NCBI GenBank assembly: GCA_008711295.1
Contig: VUYV01000015.1
Location: forward strand, 2,672,846-2,736,845
DNA length: 64,000 nt
Source of the DNA: Anarhynchus alexandrinus
Lineage: Eukaryota > Chordata > Aves > Charadriiformes > Charadriidae
Direction: 5' to 3'
Shown: piece after piece, positions 13,881 through 25,104 of the stretch
Position numbering within the stretch: position 1 is the first letter of the stretch
Layout: every line of letters begins with the position of its first letter
Translations under genes and position numbers: made by a program
The notes under the pieces: generated by a model
Seen by the model: the letters and a program-made list of their open reading frames with translations, nothing else
Database searches by the model: none
What the model was told of the DNA's origin: nothing

Positions 13881-16249
13881 GAAACTGAATCTCTCATTTT
13901 CCACAGCCATATATTAGATACTAACATTTCATTTGTTGTTTTTCCTGTAAACAGATTTAAGGGGCTTTGTTTGTTTGTTTTGATTTATAGTGAATAAGTT
14001 TTCCAGGAAAAGCAGCAGACTCCTGCAAGCCGCAGTCTTAAGAACATGCACCATAAAGGCCTGCTTCCAGGACCACCTGTAACCTGCTTTCACTGAGCAG
14101 TCCAAAAGGTGAATCAAGAGGTTACATCTTCAGAAGTGTGACCCACAGGGCTCCCAGCACCTCACCAACCCATTTACACACAGCCAGGGAACCTTTCAAG
14201 ACACAAGTAGATCAGCTGGCAGAAGCTTTGAGTTGAAGCATTTGTTAAATATTTTGGTTCCAGTAAATCAACATGGCTTTATATGAAACTAATTTATCAC
14301 AGGATTTCGTCTCTAGTTCTACCTCCGCTGATAAACCAAATTTCTCATGATGATACCTTCTGCATGACAATAAGACAATACCCACAGGAATACTAAATAA
14401 CATTCCCCTGACCCCAAGGAAAAAAAAAAAACAACAGAAAACCAACAGATTATATATACCACCCCTAAAGGCTATAAAATCTCTGCAAGGTCCTTACATT
14501 TTTAAGAATGAAAATACAAGATTTTCTAGGTTTGGGTTATTTTTTTTTTTTCTTTTTTCTTTTTAATGCAAAACAGAAGTCAGGAAACATTAGAATTTAA
14601 ATTGCCCCTATAGCAAAACTACATTAATATATGTATGCTTTATAGGAGTTGTCAGTTATATGATTACACACTACTTTTCCATTCTCTGTACTCTAGCTTC
14701 TGTCACTGGACTGTCTTTGTTCTGTACTTGTACAGACCCTACCAGATCAGCATTCTCATCAAAATAAATGCATGCAGCCACTTTCTCCAGTATAACTGAA
14801 GTAATTCACCACCTGAATTGAAACATGTGATATGACCACCATATGATTTAATTGCAACAGATTATGTTTATCAGGGTACATAAAATGTTATGCTATAGCT
14901 AAGAAGGCAGGATTCCTTAACTTGGGAAAGAATGAAGAACTATTATTAAGCAGCCCCAATACTGGATGTCTCTGAAAGACCCATCTCTTCCTCCCAAAGC
15001 CTGACATACATATAACCCTTCTTCACACCACTCAGACTGACACAGTATTTTGTTTTTTTTTTTTCCTCTAGACTCTCTTTATAGAGATTTCAGAGATGTA
15101 TTACCAAGGATGCATCCTGTAAGAATTTAATACCCAAAGATAATGAGGATATGTTTTGTAGATGCTTGCGTCAATTTTAAATGTCTTACTAAATTTAACA
15201 GCTAAATGGACAAAAATTAGCATCTAAAGCTTATGCAATATCAATACATTGCTTTGATATCCATATATTATGATTTAACACGGCAGTGCGATAACATGAC
15301 AATTGACAATTCATGCTCAGGTCTGTCCAACTGAAAAGCATTCTTCAGCGACAACCCACTGACACACTGGACTGGGGGCTGGTCTTTGTAGATAATGACT
15401 GTGTTACTCTACCTCTTGTCTTTGCCCTCCATGGAATACAGCCAGGTATCCACAAAGTCTCTCATCTGCTCTGCATTACCATGTCTAAGACTTTCACAGT
15501 TCTTGAGCGAATGCCCTGCAGCCATACCACCGCCCCTTTGGCTATGATTCCTGCAGAACTCATGAAACTCTGTGTCCCCAGAAGAACTCCACTTGTAAAG
15601 GCTTTACTCACAGCTCACAACCCACACCAAGAAGGACTACATTTTATCGGTCTTTCCCCTCACACACCGTTTTGCACTATATGTTACTTTGTGAATGAGA
15701 GGGCAAGCCAGAGCAACTCGCAGCTCCTCTTTCTTCTGGTTTTGGTCCGCATTCAAGAACCACGTAGGTCTTTGCAAGGTCAGAGACTACCTGGAAGGGC
15801 AGCAAGTCAGTGGTCATCCAGTGAGCATCACATGACAGGACATTTTATGACACATTGAAATGCACATCCAGAGGTGTTGCTATTCCAAACTAGTCATTTA
15901 AGATCTCATAACATTCCTTCCTTCAAGCACAAAAAACGAAAGGACAGTGGCTTCATCTCAGTGTGTTGCTCTAATGCTGCATCCAGAAGTTAAGACAAAG
16001 CCTGTGCCAAGAGGAATATTCAAGATCGAGGAAAAGGAGTACCATTTGGTACCAAGACTACCAAAAGGAGTCTGTTGTGAGGCCTCAGCACAAACAGGGG
16101 GTACCATTCCCCACAGCTGTGTTCCAAAAGGTGGAATAAAAAACCTCAAGACAGAGAGATATTACCAAGTTCGTGTTTTATGCAAGATCTAAGAGCTTGC
16201 TCTGTCTGCCTAGCAAAATGGAAAAACACTCAGCGTAGACAGGATTGCT
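13881..16249. other. Unique sequence with one long chance frame
   Basis: A 181-codon + frame at 15313-15858 is the second longest in the window. It has no domain I recognise, no splice sites at its edges and no relation to neighbouring repeats. In 64 kb of six-frame translation one frame of this length is not surprising. The rest shows nothing. Confidence 0.5.
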
Positions 16250-16561
16250 AGCTACATCCCCACAGTAAATATCAAGGAGAAAAGAAGCAGCATTTAAAAT
16301 AAAGGACAATGTTGCACAAGGACAAATAAGTATAAATTGACCATGAATAAATTTGATTTGGGAATTAGAAAAAGGTTTCTACCCATCAGAGGAGTGATGC
16401 TCTGGAACTGCTTTCCAACAAGGATAGTGAGAGCAAACGACCTAATTAGTTTAAAGATGAGGCTCGATAAACTTATGAAAGGGATTATGCGATGGGGTTG
16501 TCTGCAATAGTAGGGAACAGATCCTGATGATCCAGGATTTCCCCCCAGTCCTGTGTGCCAG
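16250..16561 (+). mobile_element. Old CR1 fragment covering ORF2 end and 3' region
   Basis: The segment reads through TATAAATTGACCATGAATAA, TTGGGAATTAGAAAAAGG, TTTCTACCCATCAGAGGAGT, GGCTCGATAAACTTATGAAA, and GGGGTTGTCTGCAATAGTAG in the order found in ancestral amniote CR1 elements. Frames are broken by substitutions and indels, so nothing is coded. The left boundary is soft; weak similarity may begin near 16.21 kb. The octamer tail is gone, consistent with an insertion older than the copy at 34 kb. Confidence 0.8.
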
Positions 16562-19500
16562 GCCGCATCCTGTCAACCTAAATTCTCAACTGCAGTGCAG
16601 TGATTTACCAGGCATCACAGAGACTACTCTATCCTACAACAAGACTCGCTCCTGTTTTCCAAAAAGCATAGGTTTCAACTTAAATTGAAAGGGAACATTT
16701 CCTACGAGGCTGAAANTTGTCATTGAAATTAGGGTGGGGAAAGAAGAGAAAGGTTATTCCTATTGGAAACTTGGGCAAAGTACTCCATTATTTTGAGAAA
16801 TAATCATATAAGCAGAAAACCATTTTGATATTTAATAAAAATCAGTCTATATATTTGTAATTTTTCTTGCAAGAGATAGCATATCCAGATAACCATATTA
16901 GTCATGCAAACCATATTTTCTGTTCAACTCTACAAACTGAGAGCAGCAGTCTTGGCTGCATAGCAGTAGTAGGTGAATCACAGAACTGTCAATTCACACC
17001 AATTACTATGAATTGGAGCTTGGGAGGTCAGCTTATGCAAGCAGATACCAAAACACACGGCATACATAAACCATTTAACATTTCTTGTCCAATCCATTCC
17101 TAGAAAACTTCAGAAAAAAAAAATCTATATTTTGGAATCATAATACAATATACATTGCCTCTGTCTGAATCCTATTAAGTATTAAGGTGGCAGGTAGAAG
17201 AGATTTAGAATATAACCATTCCCCCTTTTTCAATAAAAAAAACCTTATGCTGCACTTCTGCAAAGTTAAAGCTGTCCCAGGATTACCGCAAGAGTAGTCT
17301 TGATATTACCCATTATTTTTTTCCTTAAGATAACTGATAAAGTTCCCGAGAAAGATCAGTCTGATATGCAAAGCAGTCTCACACTGCAAGGGAAATTATT
17401 TTCTGGTAAGAATGTAGAGCAAGCACCTCTGGACTTCTGAGAGATCAAGGGTGTCTTGGATTCACCAAACAATTCACAGGGGTATTTGCCTGACCACTCC
17501 AACACTTAAATGTTTCCTGAATTAGATCACTGCAATCACAGCTATTAAAGCCATAGGAACAGACCTCCCCATTTCTATCATTACCAGAAGGAAACCAGGC
17601 TGCACAGACACGGTCCAGGGTTTCAGTTCTCATCTCAGCCTTCACCTAACATAACTGTCCTCTATACAGAAACGCAATAGCTGACGAGTACAGTGTATTA
17701 AACTTCCTAAACCATAGGATTTTCTAGCCATGTTGCAAGAGTCTTCTGCAATTTTGATTTTTTCTTCTGAACCAGTGTTAGAGAAAAGGGAGTAATTGCT
17801 ATCCCCTTTTCACAGATGTTGAAAGAATGTTTAAGACAAAGCAGAGAGGTTCTGACTACCTTTCCAATGTATGCATATAGAGTACTTAATAGGTCAGGGC
17901 TGTTTATCCTAGATACCAAGTTAAAACCAGTATTTCGCCTCTTTCAGCTTTTCCCAACTTGTCCATAGTGCATTTTACCTTCTCTCAACTTAGTCCATAA
18001 AGAGATTTGGGATCTTTTCTGGAATGGAAGATGTTCTACAGCTACAAGCTGTTATAGCAACCAGCCTGCCTACTGCTCTCCTGGGCACCTGCATTATGCA
18101 GAGCTTGGTGTTCTCACTCTTCGCTTCAGGATTTGGTGCGACACTTCTGAAACACAGCAGACTAGAGATAGGATATTTAAAAGATATAAAAATTCTTAAG
18201 AGTAGCTTCAAAAACTTAGCTTTTCCAAGTTGTTAGGAAGAGGAGATTTGAGACCAAAAGAAATACAGATGTGTGAGAGAGAAACACAGACAGTAGGAAG
18301 GATGCAAAGTAGCCACAATGATCTAGTGGCAGACACTAATGTCTTCCCACCTTGTCTCCCCTGCTTTGGTTTTACACATTGAGAAAGAGGAATGGGTTTC
18401 TCTAAAACCTGTCCTCCAGTTCACTTTCAGGATGTATGACCAGCCCTCATCCAGCAGATCAACCAAGTCTCTTTGATTTTGATCTGTGGAACAGGGCCGA
18501 TACTTCCAAATACCTAAATGGCTCTTGAACATTTAAACCCCTTCATGAAGGGCAAACAGCTCCTTCCTTCCCTCCCACTGCAATGTCAAAGTCTTTTCCT
18601 AGCTCCCTCTTACTTCTGCCACACAATACTCTGCAGATTTACTTTAAAGGGGAGCCTGTTTTGGAATCACGCACACACACCACTCTTGCAGAAACAGAAT
18701 AACATATATTCTGAAGCACACTTAAAGATGCTTAAATGTATGTGTAATGGCTCATCATTCTGTATCGCTAAGAGACGAGCAATGAATGTCAGAAACTTCT
18801 TTAAATTCTCCTAACTCCCTTAGGAATCACTTTCTCAAATCACTCTGGAAACTTCACCCAATGTTTTATTCCCTTACTTATGCCCTTTTAAAAGCTGCCA
18901 AGTTGCATCTTTAATGCTTGGGCTTTATTCCACCAATTTTGTGAACACAAGCCATTTGTGACTCAATTCCCTTAGGCATGCAAGGGTCAAAGAATAAAAA
19001 CATATGCTAACCCAGACAATTTCAGGGAGGTTATTTGGGAATGGGGAAAGACGGGGAAGAAGGTGCAAGGCCAAAACAGTGACATTACTTCTGAAAGAGA
19101 AGTCCTGAATTTGAAGTTTTTAAGGAATTTTTTTCTGAATCAAAAGACTGTGATAAATCGTTTTGTTCAAGGCAGGAGGCAGAGAGACCAAAAAACCTCC
19201 AAAAAGAACTTCATTTTAGTGTGAGTTGTTTTTCTGTCTGTGTCAGTAAGCTACTGCTGCGTTTGTGAGTTCACAATGGTGGGACAAAGAATAATTCCCA
19301 TTTTCACCTCTGAACTTGATCTGTGCTGAAATCTTAGTGTTAAGTGTAGAGCAGCCGAAGGACCATTCCAAGTAAACTCTGGAACAGGAATAAGTGGAGT
19401 CCAACCCATCCCTGATGTTATGATTTAATGTCAGTGAGATGAAACATCAAGTAAAGACTTCCCAAATACTTAGGTCACTGCACAGTGGCATTCCACGTAG

Positions 19501-22500
19501 TTCAATACTGTTTCTGTGAAAGGAGTTCATGCACTTAAATTTAGGCATTTCAGACTAACTACCAGTGAAATCAGTGAAGATACAATGATCTTCTGTCACT
19601 GAAACTGTGCTTTTGCCTTTCTGATGTCTGGGTCAGCAAAAGAGTTGATGGCCAATTCCTTCCTTGCCCACTCTCTACCCTTCCACGTTCTTGCTTGGGG
19701 CTTTGACTTCTGATGTCCACTGACAGAGATTTGCTTTAGGACACATTTGCTTACAGATCCCATCTGCTTTGCAGCAGCAGATGTCAGGCTCTTTCAGGAA
19801 GGGTTTGGCAGCATGTTCTCCACTGTTTGGTGTTGATCAACCAGCATGGCTGCAGGAAACATTAAATAACAGAAAGAGAGAGGCCAGACACAGCAGACTG
19901 GTCCCTCCATGACACAGGTAAATATGCACTTTGAGCACAATGCCTTTATTCCTTCTCTTTTCCCTCTGTCCCTTAGATCAAGCACACCATGGGCTTGCAT
20001 ATGCCCTGTATTGATGGCCAGCAGGTTAGGACCTGAATGCAGGCTTAGATCCAGCTTCCTTACACAGTGCAGAGGTACCCTGAGGCATTTGAGGAAAGGC
20101 TACAGTAAAACAAATCCTCTTGCTTCCAGCACAGAATACCGACAAAGCGACAGCGGATCTGGACGGGGAGCAGTTGGCCTTGTTACAAAGTGTGAGGAGT
20201 GAGAACAAAACTAGGCTCTGGGCCTGCCCAAAGTTTGGCTCTAGTCCTCCGTGGCTTTATTCCTGCTGCAGCTACAAATGTGTGAGTCTACAATTTAGTA
20301 ATAATATACTTCTTGACTGACCTTTCCTGGCAAGTTAATGACAGGAGAGAGTAATAAGGACATGCTTTTTAATCTAACGTCAGTCAATAATAGTATACAA
20401 CTAATAGACTTAGACATCATACATTCAATAATTGTTTTTACTTAAAGCCCTTACAGTTTGCCCACTGAGACACAGCATGTCAGCAGCAGTCGCTGCCTAT
20501 TGATAGGCACCAGCAAGACATTTATTCATACCTTTCTGGCTAGTTTACCTTCTCCCGGAGCATCCATCACGAGAGTATCTAAGCACTGAGATATACACTC
20601 ATTTATATACACACACATTTTGGCTCAGCTGCCACAGAAGCTGGGATCATTATATGTTTCTCAATAGAAAGCTAGCTCCCCTACAAGTACACCCATTTAT
20701 TTCACTTCATTGCAAGAGGAGCTTATTTATACCTTCTAATACCTAGAAATCCCAACCAGAATCAGTACTTTCTTCATGCTAAGAGGCATACGCATACCTG
20801 GGACCACTTTCAGATAGGCTGAACAGAAAGCTTTTTCCTATACCTAAGTGTGTCTAATCGCTTTTCAGAGGATTAAATAAAATACTGAAGAGGAAGACAG
20901 TGAATAAGAAGCACTTGGGACTCCAGAAGGGTTGAGTCAAGCAGGGTATGACCTCAGACCATGGCCAAAGAGTTGAGGGACCCCTGCACCAGGTCCTGTA
21001 ATGCTATGAGAGAAACAGGGTGCCTCACTCAAAGTCACCCATCAGGGAACAGCACCCACCTTTTCTGTCACCCAGCACTGATCCACAATGTCCCTCAGCC
21101 ATTATTGCCACTCAAGCACCAATCTTTTTGGAGAACGCAGAACAGATCACCAGGGGTTCAGTTAGAACCGAGATGTCTAGAATGACAACAATTAACTTTT
21201 TTTGTTTGTTTGTTTTTCATACGAGCATTATTATTTGTCTTCCTTTTGGTAAGGGGCAGGAGAGGCACATTAATAGTTAGTTATTTAGATAGTAGCTGCC
21301 CCAGGGTTAAATTGCTAAAAACACCCTTCTTGCTTGTTATCCTTATGTTGTTGGAAGGATCAGGTTCATCTCATTTTACATGGGAAAGATGAATGACCCA
21401 GTCCACTGGCAAGGTCTAAATTGCAGCCCTTTGCATGCTGAAGTCTTCCACCACTTACTCTTGTCACAAACAGCACCCTGCAATCCATTTAGTTTCATTT
21501 ACAGCAGATTAATTTCTCTCTGACCTTTGGCTCTGCTGTCAAACAGGACTGAGACAGACAAGAGCTTAGGAACAGCAAGTGCATTTGATGATGTCAATCA
21601 CTGGACCTCAGGGATATTCTTAACTTTTCACGTGCCAGAATACCACGAACAAAACCTGTCTGCTTCTGCTTCTGGATGCCAGTGTCCACACCAACTGCGT
21701 TGTTGCTAAGCAAGCCCTAGACAGCCCCCACGACCGCCCATAAATGAAGATAGAAGGCAAATATTTTACTTATTTTACACTTACTTTCAAATCTCACTCT
21801 ACTCCTCCTCTGACAATTAGATTTATTTTCTTAAGGTTAAGTTTTAAAGGCAAATTCCTTAACGTGAGGGTCATACTGCTCAAATTGTTACTCCAGCAAT
21901 TTTATTGCCTTATTGCTGTTTGCATACCATTACCCAGTGGGCCTTGCACCATCATTACTTTGCTTTGAAGACTCTATCTCTAAGAAAAAGAGCAAGCTAT
22001 AATCACTCTGCATAAGGAAAAGAACTGCTAAATTCAACTACTGCCTGTCTTATTCTCCAATAGAATCGTCTCTTTCCCATTCGCCTCCATCAGGAGTAAA
22101 TTCAACCAAACATCCATCCAGAACTGAGATTTTGTCCAGAAGAGAGGGACGACAATTTTCTTTCCAAGGAACAGGGATTGTCTGTGGTTAGAAACTAGGA
22201 ACTACTTTTGTCCGTCCTCCTTCCAGAATGAGAAGAAACTACTCACATCAACTGTCAGAGCTCTACTCATTGTTGGACTTCCTCGAGAGAGAAAGCAAGT
22301 CTGAAAGAAAGGGAAGGCAGTTAAATTACAAGGTCCGGTTGGGCTCTTCTGCAATACTTCACTCCCAACTCAGCAGTGCTCAAGAGCATGATGGGAGTTG
22401 GACTCCTTGCTATTTCCAGGGCACCACCTGGCAGAACCGCAGGACTTCTCATGTCACCTGGTCTCAGTGCCAGTCTCTTCCTGCAGCACTACACAAGTCC

Positions 22501-23611
22501 TTAGGCTTTCTTTCTCTCCTCCATGAATTTTTCATGGGGACTTCAAGGTTTACTGCAGCAAGTTAGACATTTCCATTAAAGAGAACACCCTGAGTGGAGT
22601 CAGAAGCATCTTTTCAGTCTCCGTTCAGGAAGTCCTTCTGCAGAGTTGGCAATCGCTTGTGGAAAATTATTTTCCAGAGCACATCCAGACCCTCTTCCTG
22701 TAGCCATATGCTAAAAAATCACGCTTCGTAGTCTGAAAGGCCCAAAACGATTTGAAGGTCTGTCATTTTCCTTTCTCACAACTGTAAAAATTCTTAAAAT
22801 AAGTTCCCCATTACCAAAAGAACTTTGATTTTTCAAAAGCAAGCAATAAAGGAAAATATTCAGAACTGAGTCATTTCTGCCAGCATGTTTCTTGAAAATA
22901 ATGATCTCCCTCCACCAGCAGATCCACTTCCTCTTCCAGAAAAAAAAAATGTAGACAATTCTCACCTTCATTTTTAACTATTGCTTGTTACAGTTGGGAC
23001 TAAACACAAATGTGCAGCAACAAGAGCAGTTTCTGCCATTAATCTATTACAATAAGCACTCCCACATCACTTTATATTTCAAGCAATGTCTCTGGCCAGT
23101 CTTTCCTTGTCTCTTCCATTTACACAACTGTTTTAGAATGAATTTCATTTAGCAGCCAGTACAATGGGCCCACTGATTTCAGAAGGTGCACTACTACATG
23201 ACGTGATAAGTTAAAACATTTAAAGAAATCAAAAGAAAAAAGCACACTTTCTCAAATCCTTCCCTATATTTTGCTGTATTCAGATCACCTGATTGCACTG
23301 GGTTTCAAGAAATATTATTAGCTTTCATTGGAGATTATTTCTTTAATTTAAAAGAAACCTTGTCAGAAACGGAATCCAGTTATTTCCAACTCTGTCAACA
23401 CTTTCCTAACTTCCTATGTCAGGTTTCTATGTGCGTGAGAGAAGCTTTAAGTGTTTTGATCTCCTTAGACAAAAGACCCTGCACGAATCTAAATGGTTAT
23501 TATTAGCAGTTCTGTGTAATGTTGTATGCCTGTGAATTTATATGCATGACATTCCAGGCACACGAACGCGTACAGAAACACAGATATGCAACACTGTACA
23601 AAACCACTAAT
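16562..23611. other. Unique sequence, no gene seen
   Basis: Apart from the weak SINE-like piece near 17.8 kb, I see only unique A+T-rich sequence with short random frames. A GCATGATGGGAGTTGGACTCC-like word (22386-22406) resembles the reverse of the ZNF143/SBS motif. Confidence 0.55.
17795..17905 (-). repeat. Possible MIR-like fragment, reverse orientation
   Basis: TATCCCCTTTTCACAGATG followed by GCAGAGAGGTTCTGACTACC resembles the reverse MIR phrases 'tatccccattttacagatg' and 'agagaggttaagtgacttgcc'. The match is short and interrupted. Confidence 0.4.
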
Positions 23612-23755
23612 GCTTAGCACTTGCATACTGCCTTTTAGTCAAAAATTTTGAAAAACTCTCCAAAGCTAAAGGAAACCTCAGAGCATAAATATCACAGGTA
23701 AAAAGAGGAGTCAAAAGCCCCATGCTCAGTGCTAACTGCTAGGTCATACTCAACC
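23612..23755 (-). repeat. Possible SINE relic, reverse orientation
   Basis: The + strand has TTAGCACTTGCATACTGCC, an AAAGCTAAAGGAAAC block and CAGTGCTAACTGCTAGGTCA. The last resembles the 'cagtgctctaaccactagacca' phrase at the reversed 5' end of tRNA-derived amniote SINEs. It is much diverged and the class is uncertain. Confidence 0.4.
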
Positions 23756-23813
23756 ACCTGATGGGTATGGCTGTATCCACACCAGTCCACCAGTCACCTT
23801 CTTCTCTAACCAG

Positions 23814-23862
23814 GAGGTTTTTTTTTCCTCAAGTATGTGTTTGAGGATGAGAACAGACAAAG
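23814..23862 (+). other. Possible exon 1 of a spliced + transcript
   Basis: The 49 bases follow a good acceptor (a pyrimidine stretch ending CTTCTCTAACCAG) and precede a strong donor AAAG|GTGAGT. The frame that would join the next candidate exon in phase 0 contains a stop, so this piece could only be untranslated or belong to a long non-coding RNA. It is offered only because two further splice-flanked segments follow on the same strand. Confidence 0.2.
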
Positions 23863-24514
23863 GTGAGTGCTTAAAGCGTTCACCGAATACCTAACCATTT
23901 CATGCTCTTCTGACAAACTTGAATATATTTTTCTCCTTCCTTACCTTTATTCTCACATCCTCGGCCTGACCAATTCACTCAGAAGGGGTCTTATAAAACC
24001 AATCTAAAAACTGAAGCATGTGTTTATGCATTGCTCCTTTTCCAAGGCCATGAAAAAATGAAAAAAGAAGTTGATTTGACATACTGATGTGTGCTTTCTC
24101 TCCATGCTCCCCCCACCCCTTACACATATCTTCCAAAAGCAGCTGATGCGCAAGTGCCATAATGCGACATGGGGATTTGCTCTGGGAAAGTTGTTTTATT
24201 TTTAAAGGACTGAATACATTGGAGGGTAAAAGCTTGCCTACACCACCAACACACGCTTGCCTCTTACTGTTATCTTGGGGCTTCTGCGGCTTATTTTACA
24301 AAAATGTTTCAGTTTTTTGCCCGCCTGAGCTGGGGCTTCCTCTCGGTGGCTGCTTTCCAGATACGGGCGGTCTCCCATGGTGCAGAGCCTAGAATTCTGG
24401 GAGCAGAATTGGGGAAGACAAAAATTGAATTTCAAGTGGCTTGACAGAAGAGAGTTTAGAGCTTTCTCAGTTTGATTGATTGAAAGATTGTCCCTCTTCT
24501 CTCCCCATCTCCAG

Positions 24515-24640
24515 CTGAAGAAACATGCTACAGAAGGTGCCCCTATCAAAGTTATAAAAATTGGCTATCAACATGTTAGAGACACTACATATCCACAGCA
24601 AGAGGAGGTTGCCCAGTTCCTCCAACATTATCATCTACAG
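24515..24640 (+). CDS. Possible internal exon, 42 codons open in phase 0, unknown product
   Basis: This is the best exon-like segment in the window. It starts after a strong pyrimidine tract and acceptor (TTCTCTCCCCATCTCCAG) and ends CTACAG|GTAAGA, a near-consensus donor. It is exactly 126 bases long and open across all 42 codons. The translation contains EGAPIKVIKIGYQHVRD and QQEEVAQFLQ. I recognise no family. There is no in-frame ATG inside it, so a start would have to come from an upstream exon, and the nearest candidate (23814-23862) has a stop in that frame. It may be chance or an exon of a non-coding transcript. Confidence 0.25.
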
Positions 24641-24852
24641 GTAAGAACTGGACAGTTATCAGGAACTTTTACTGTTCCCCAGATCTGGTAACCTGGAAAC
24701 CAAATACAGGTCTCCCAATTCCCTCCCCACCCCTGAAAAAAAATCCAACACGCAAGCAGAAACAAGTGTCCTGGTGTCCACCTTGGAGGTGCATAATTCA
24801 CCTCTAACCTCTGAGATGGCCACGGAGAGTTAACTTCTTGTGTCTCATACAG

Positions 24853-25104
24853 GAGATTTGCAGAGAACAAGGCAAGGATGACCCCTTTGCCTCTCCAGGG
24901 GAAATCTGGAACCTCTCCAAAGTCTATAAACGCTGTTGCCTGAAGCCTGTGCACTCACCATTGCTTTCATGGGTACCCTCTGGGTCAGTACAAGACTACT
25001 CCATCCCCAGAGAAACAGCTGTCTCTGAGCCCCACTGCATTGCTATAGCTGCTCAGGAGACAGTGTGTCAAGTCCTAAATAATGGTCCCTTTTCTTGCAC
25101 CTAG
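24853..25104 (+). CDS. Possible terminal exon in the same phase, unknown product
   Basis: It begins after the acceptor TCTCATACAG at 24852 and, joined to the segment ending at 24640, stays in the same frame for 83 codons to a TAG at 25102-25104. The intervening 212 bases would be a short intron of a size common in birds. The peptide includes ICREQGKDDPFASPGEIW and several cysteines and is not recognised. An ATTAAA-type poly(A) signal lies only distantly, near 25.65 kb. Chance is quite possible: the acceptor's pyrimidine tract is weak. Confidence 0.2.
   Translation, partial: EICREQGKDDPFASPGEIWNLSKVYKRCCLKPVHSPLLSWVPSGSVQDYSIPRETAVSEPHCIAIAAQETVCQVLNNGPFSCT

Noticed and set aside
15313..15858. 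181-codon + frame
   Set aside because: No recognisable domain or flanking signals, and a frame this long is within chance for 64 kb in six frames. Worth one protein search; a hit to a conserved family would reverse this.
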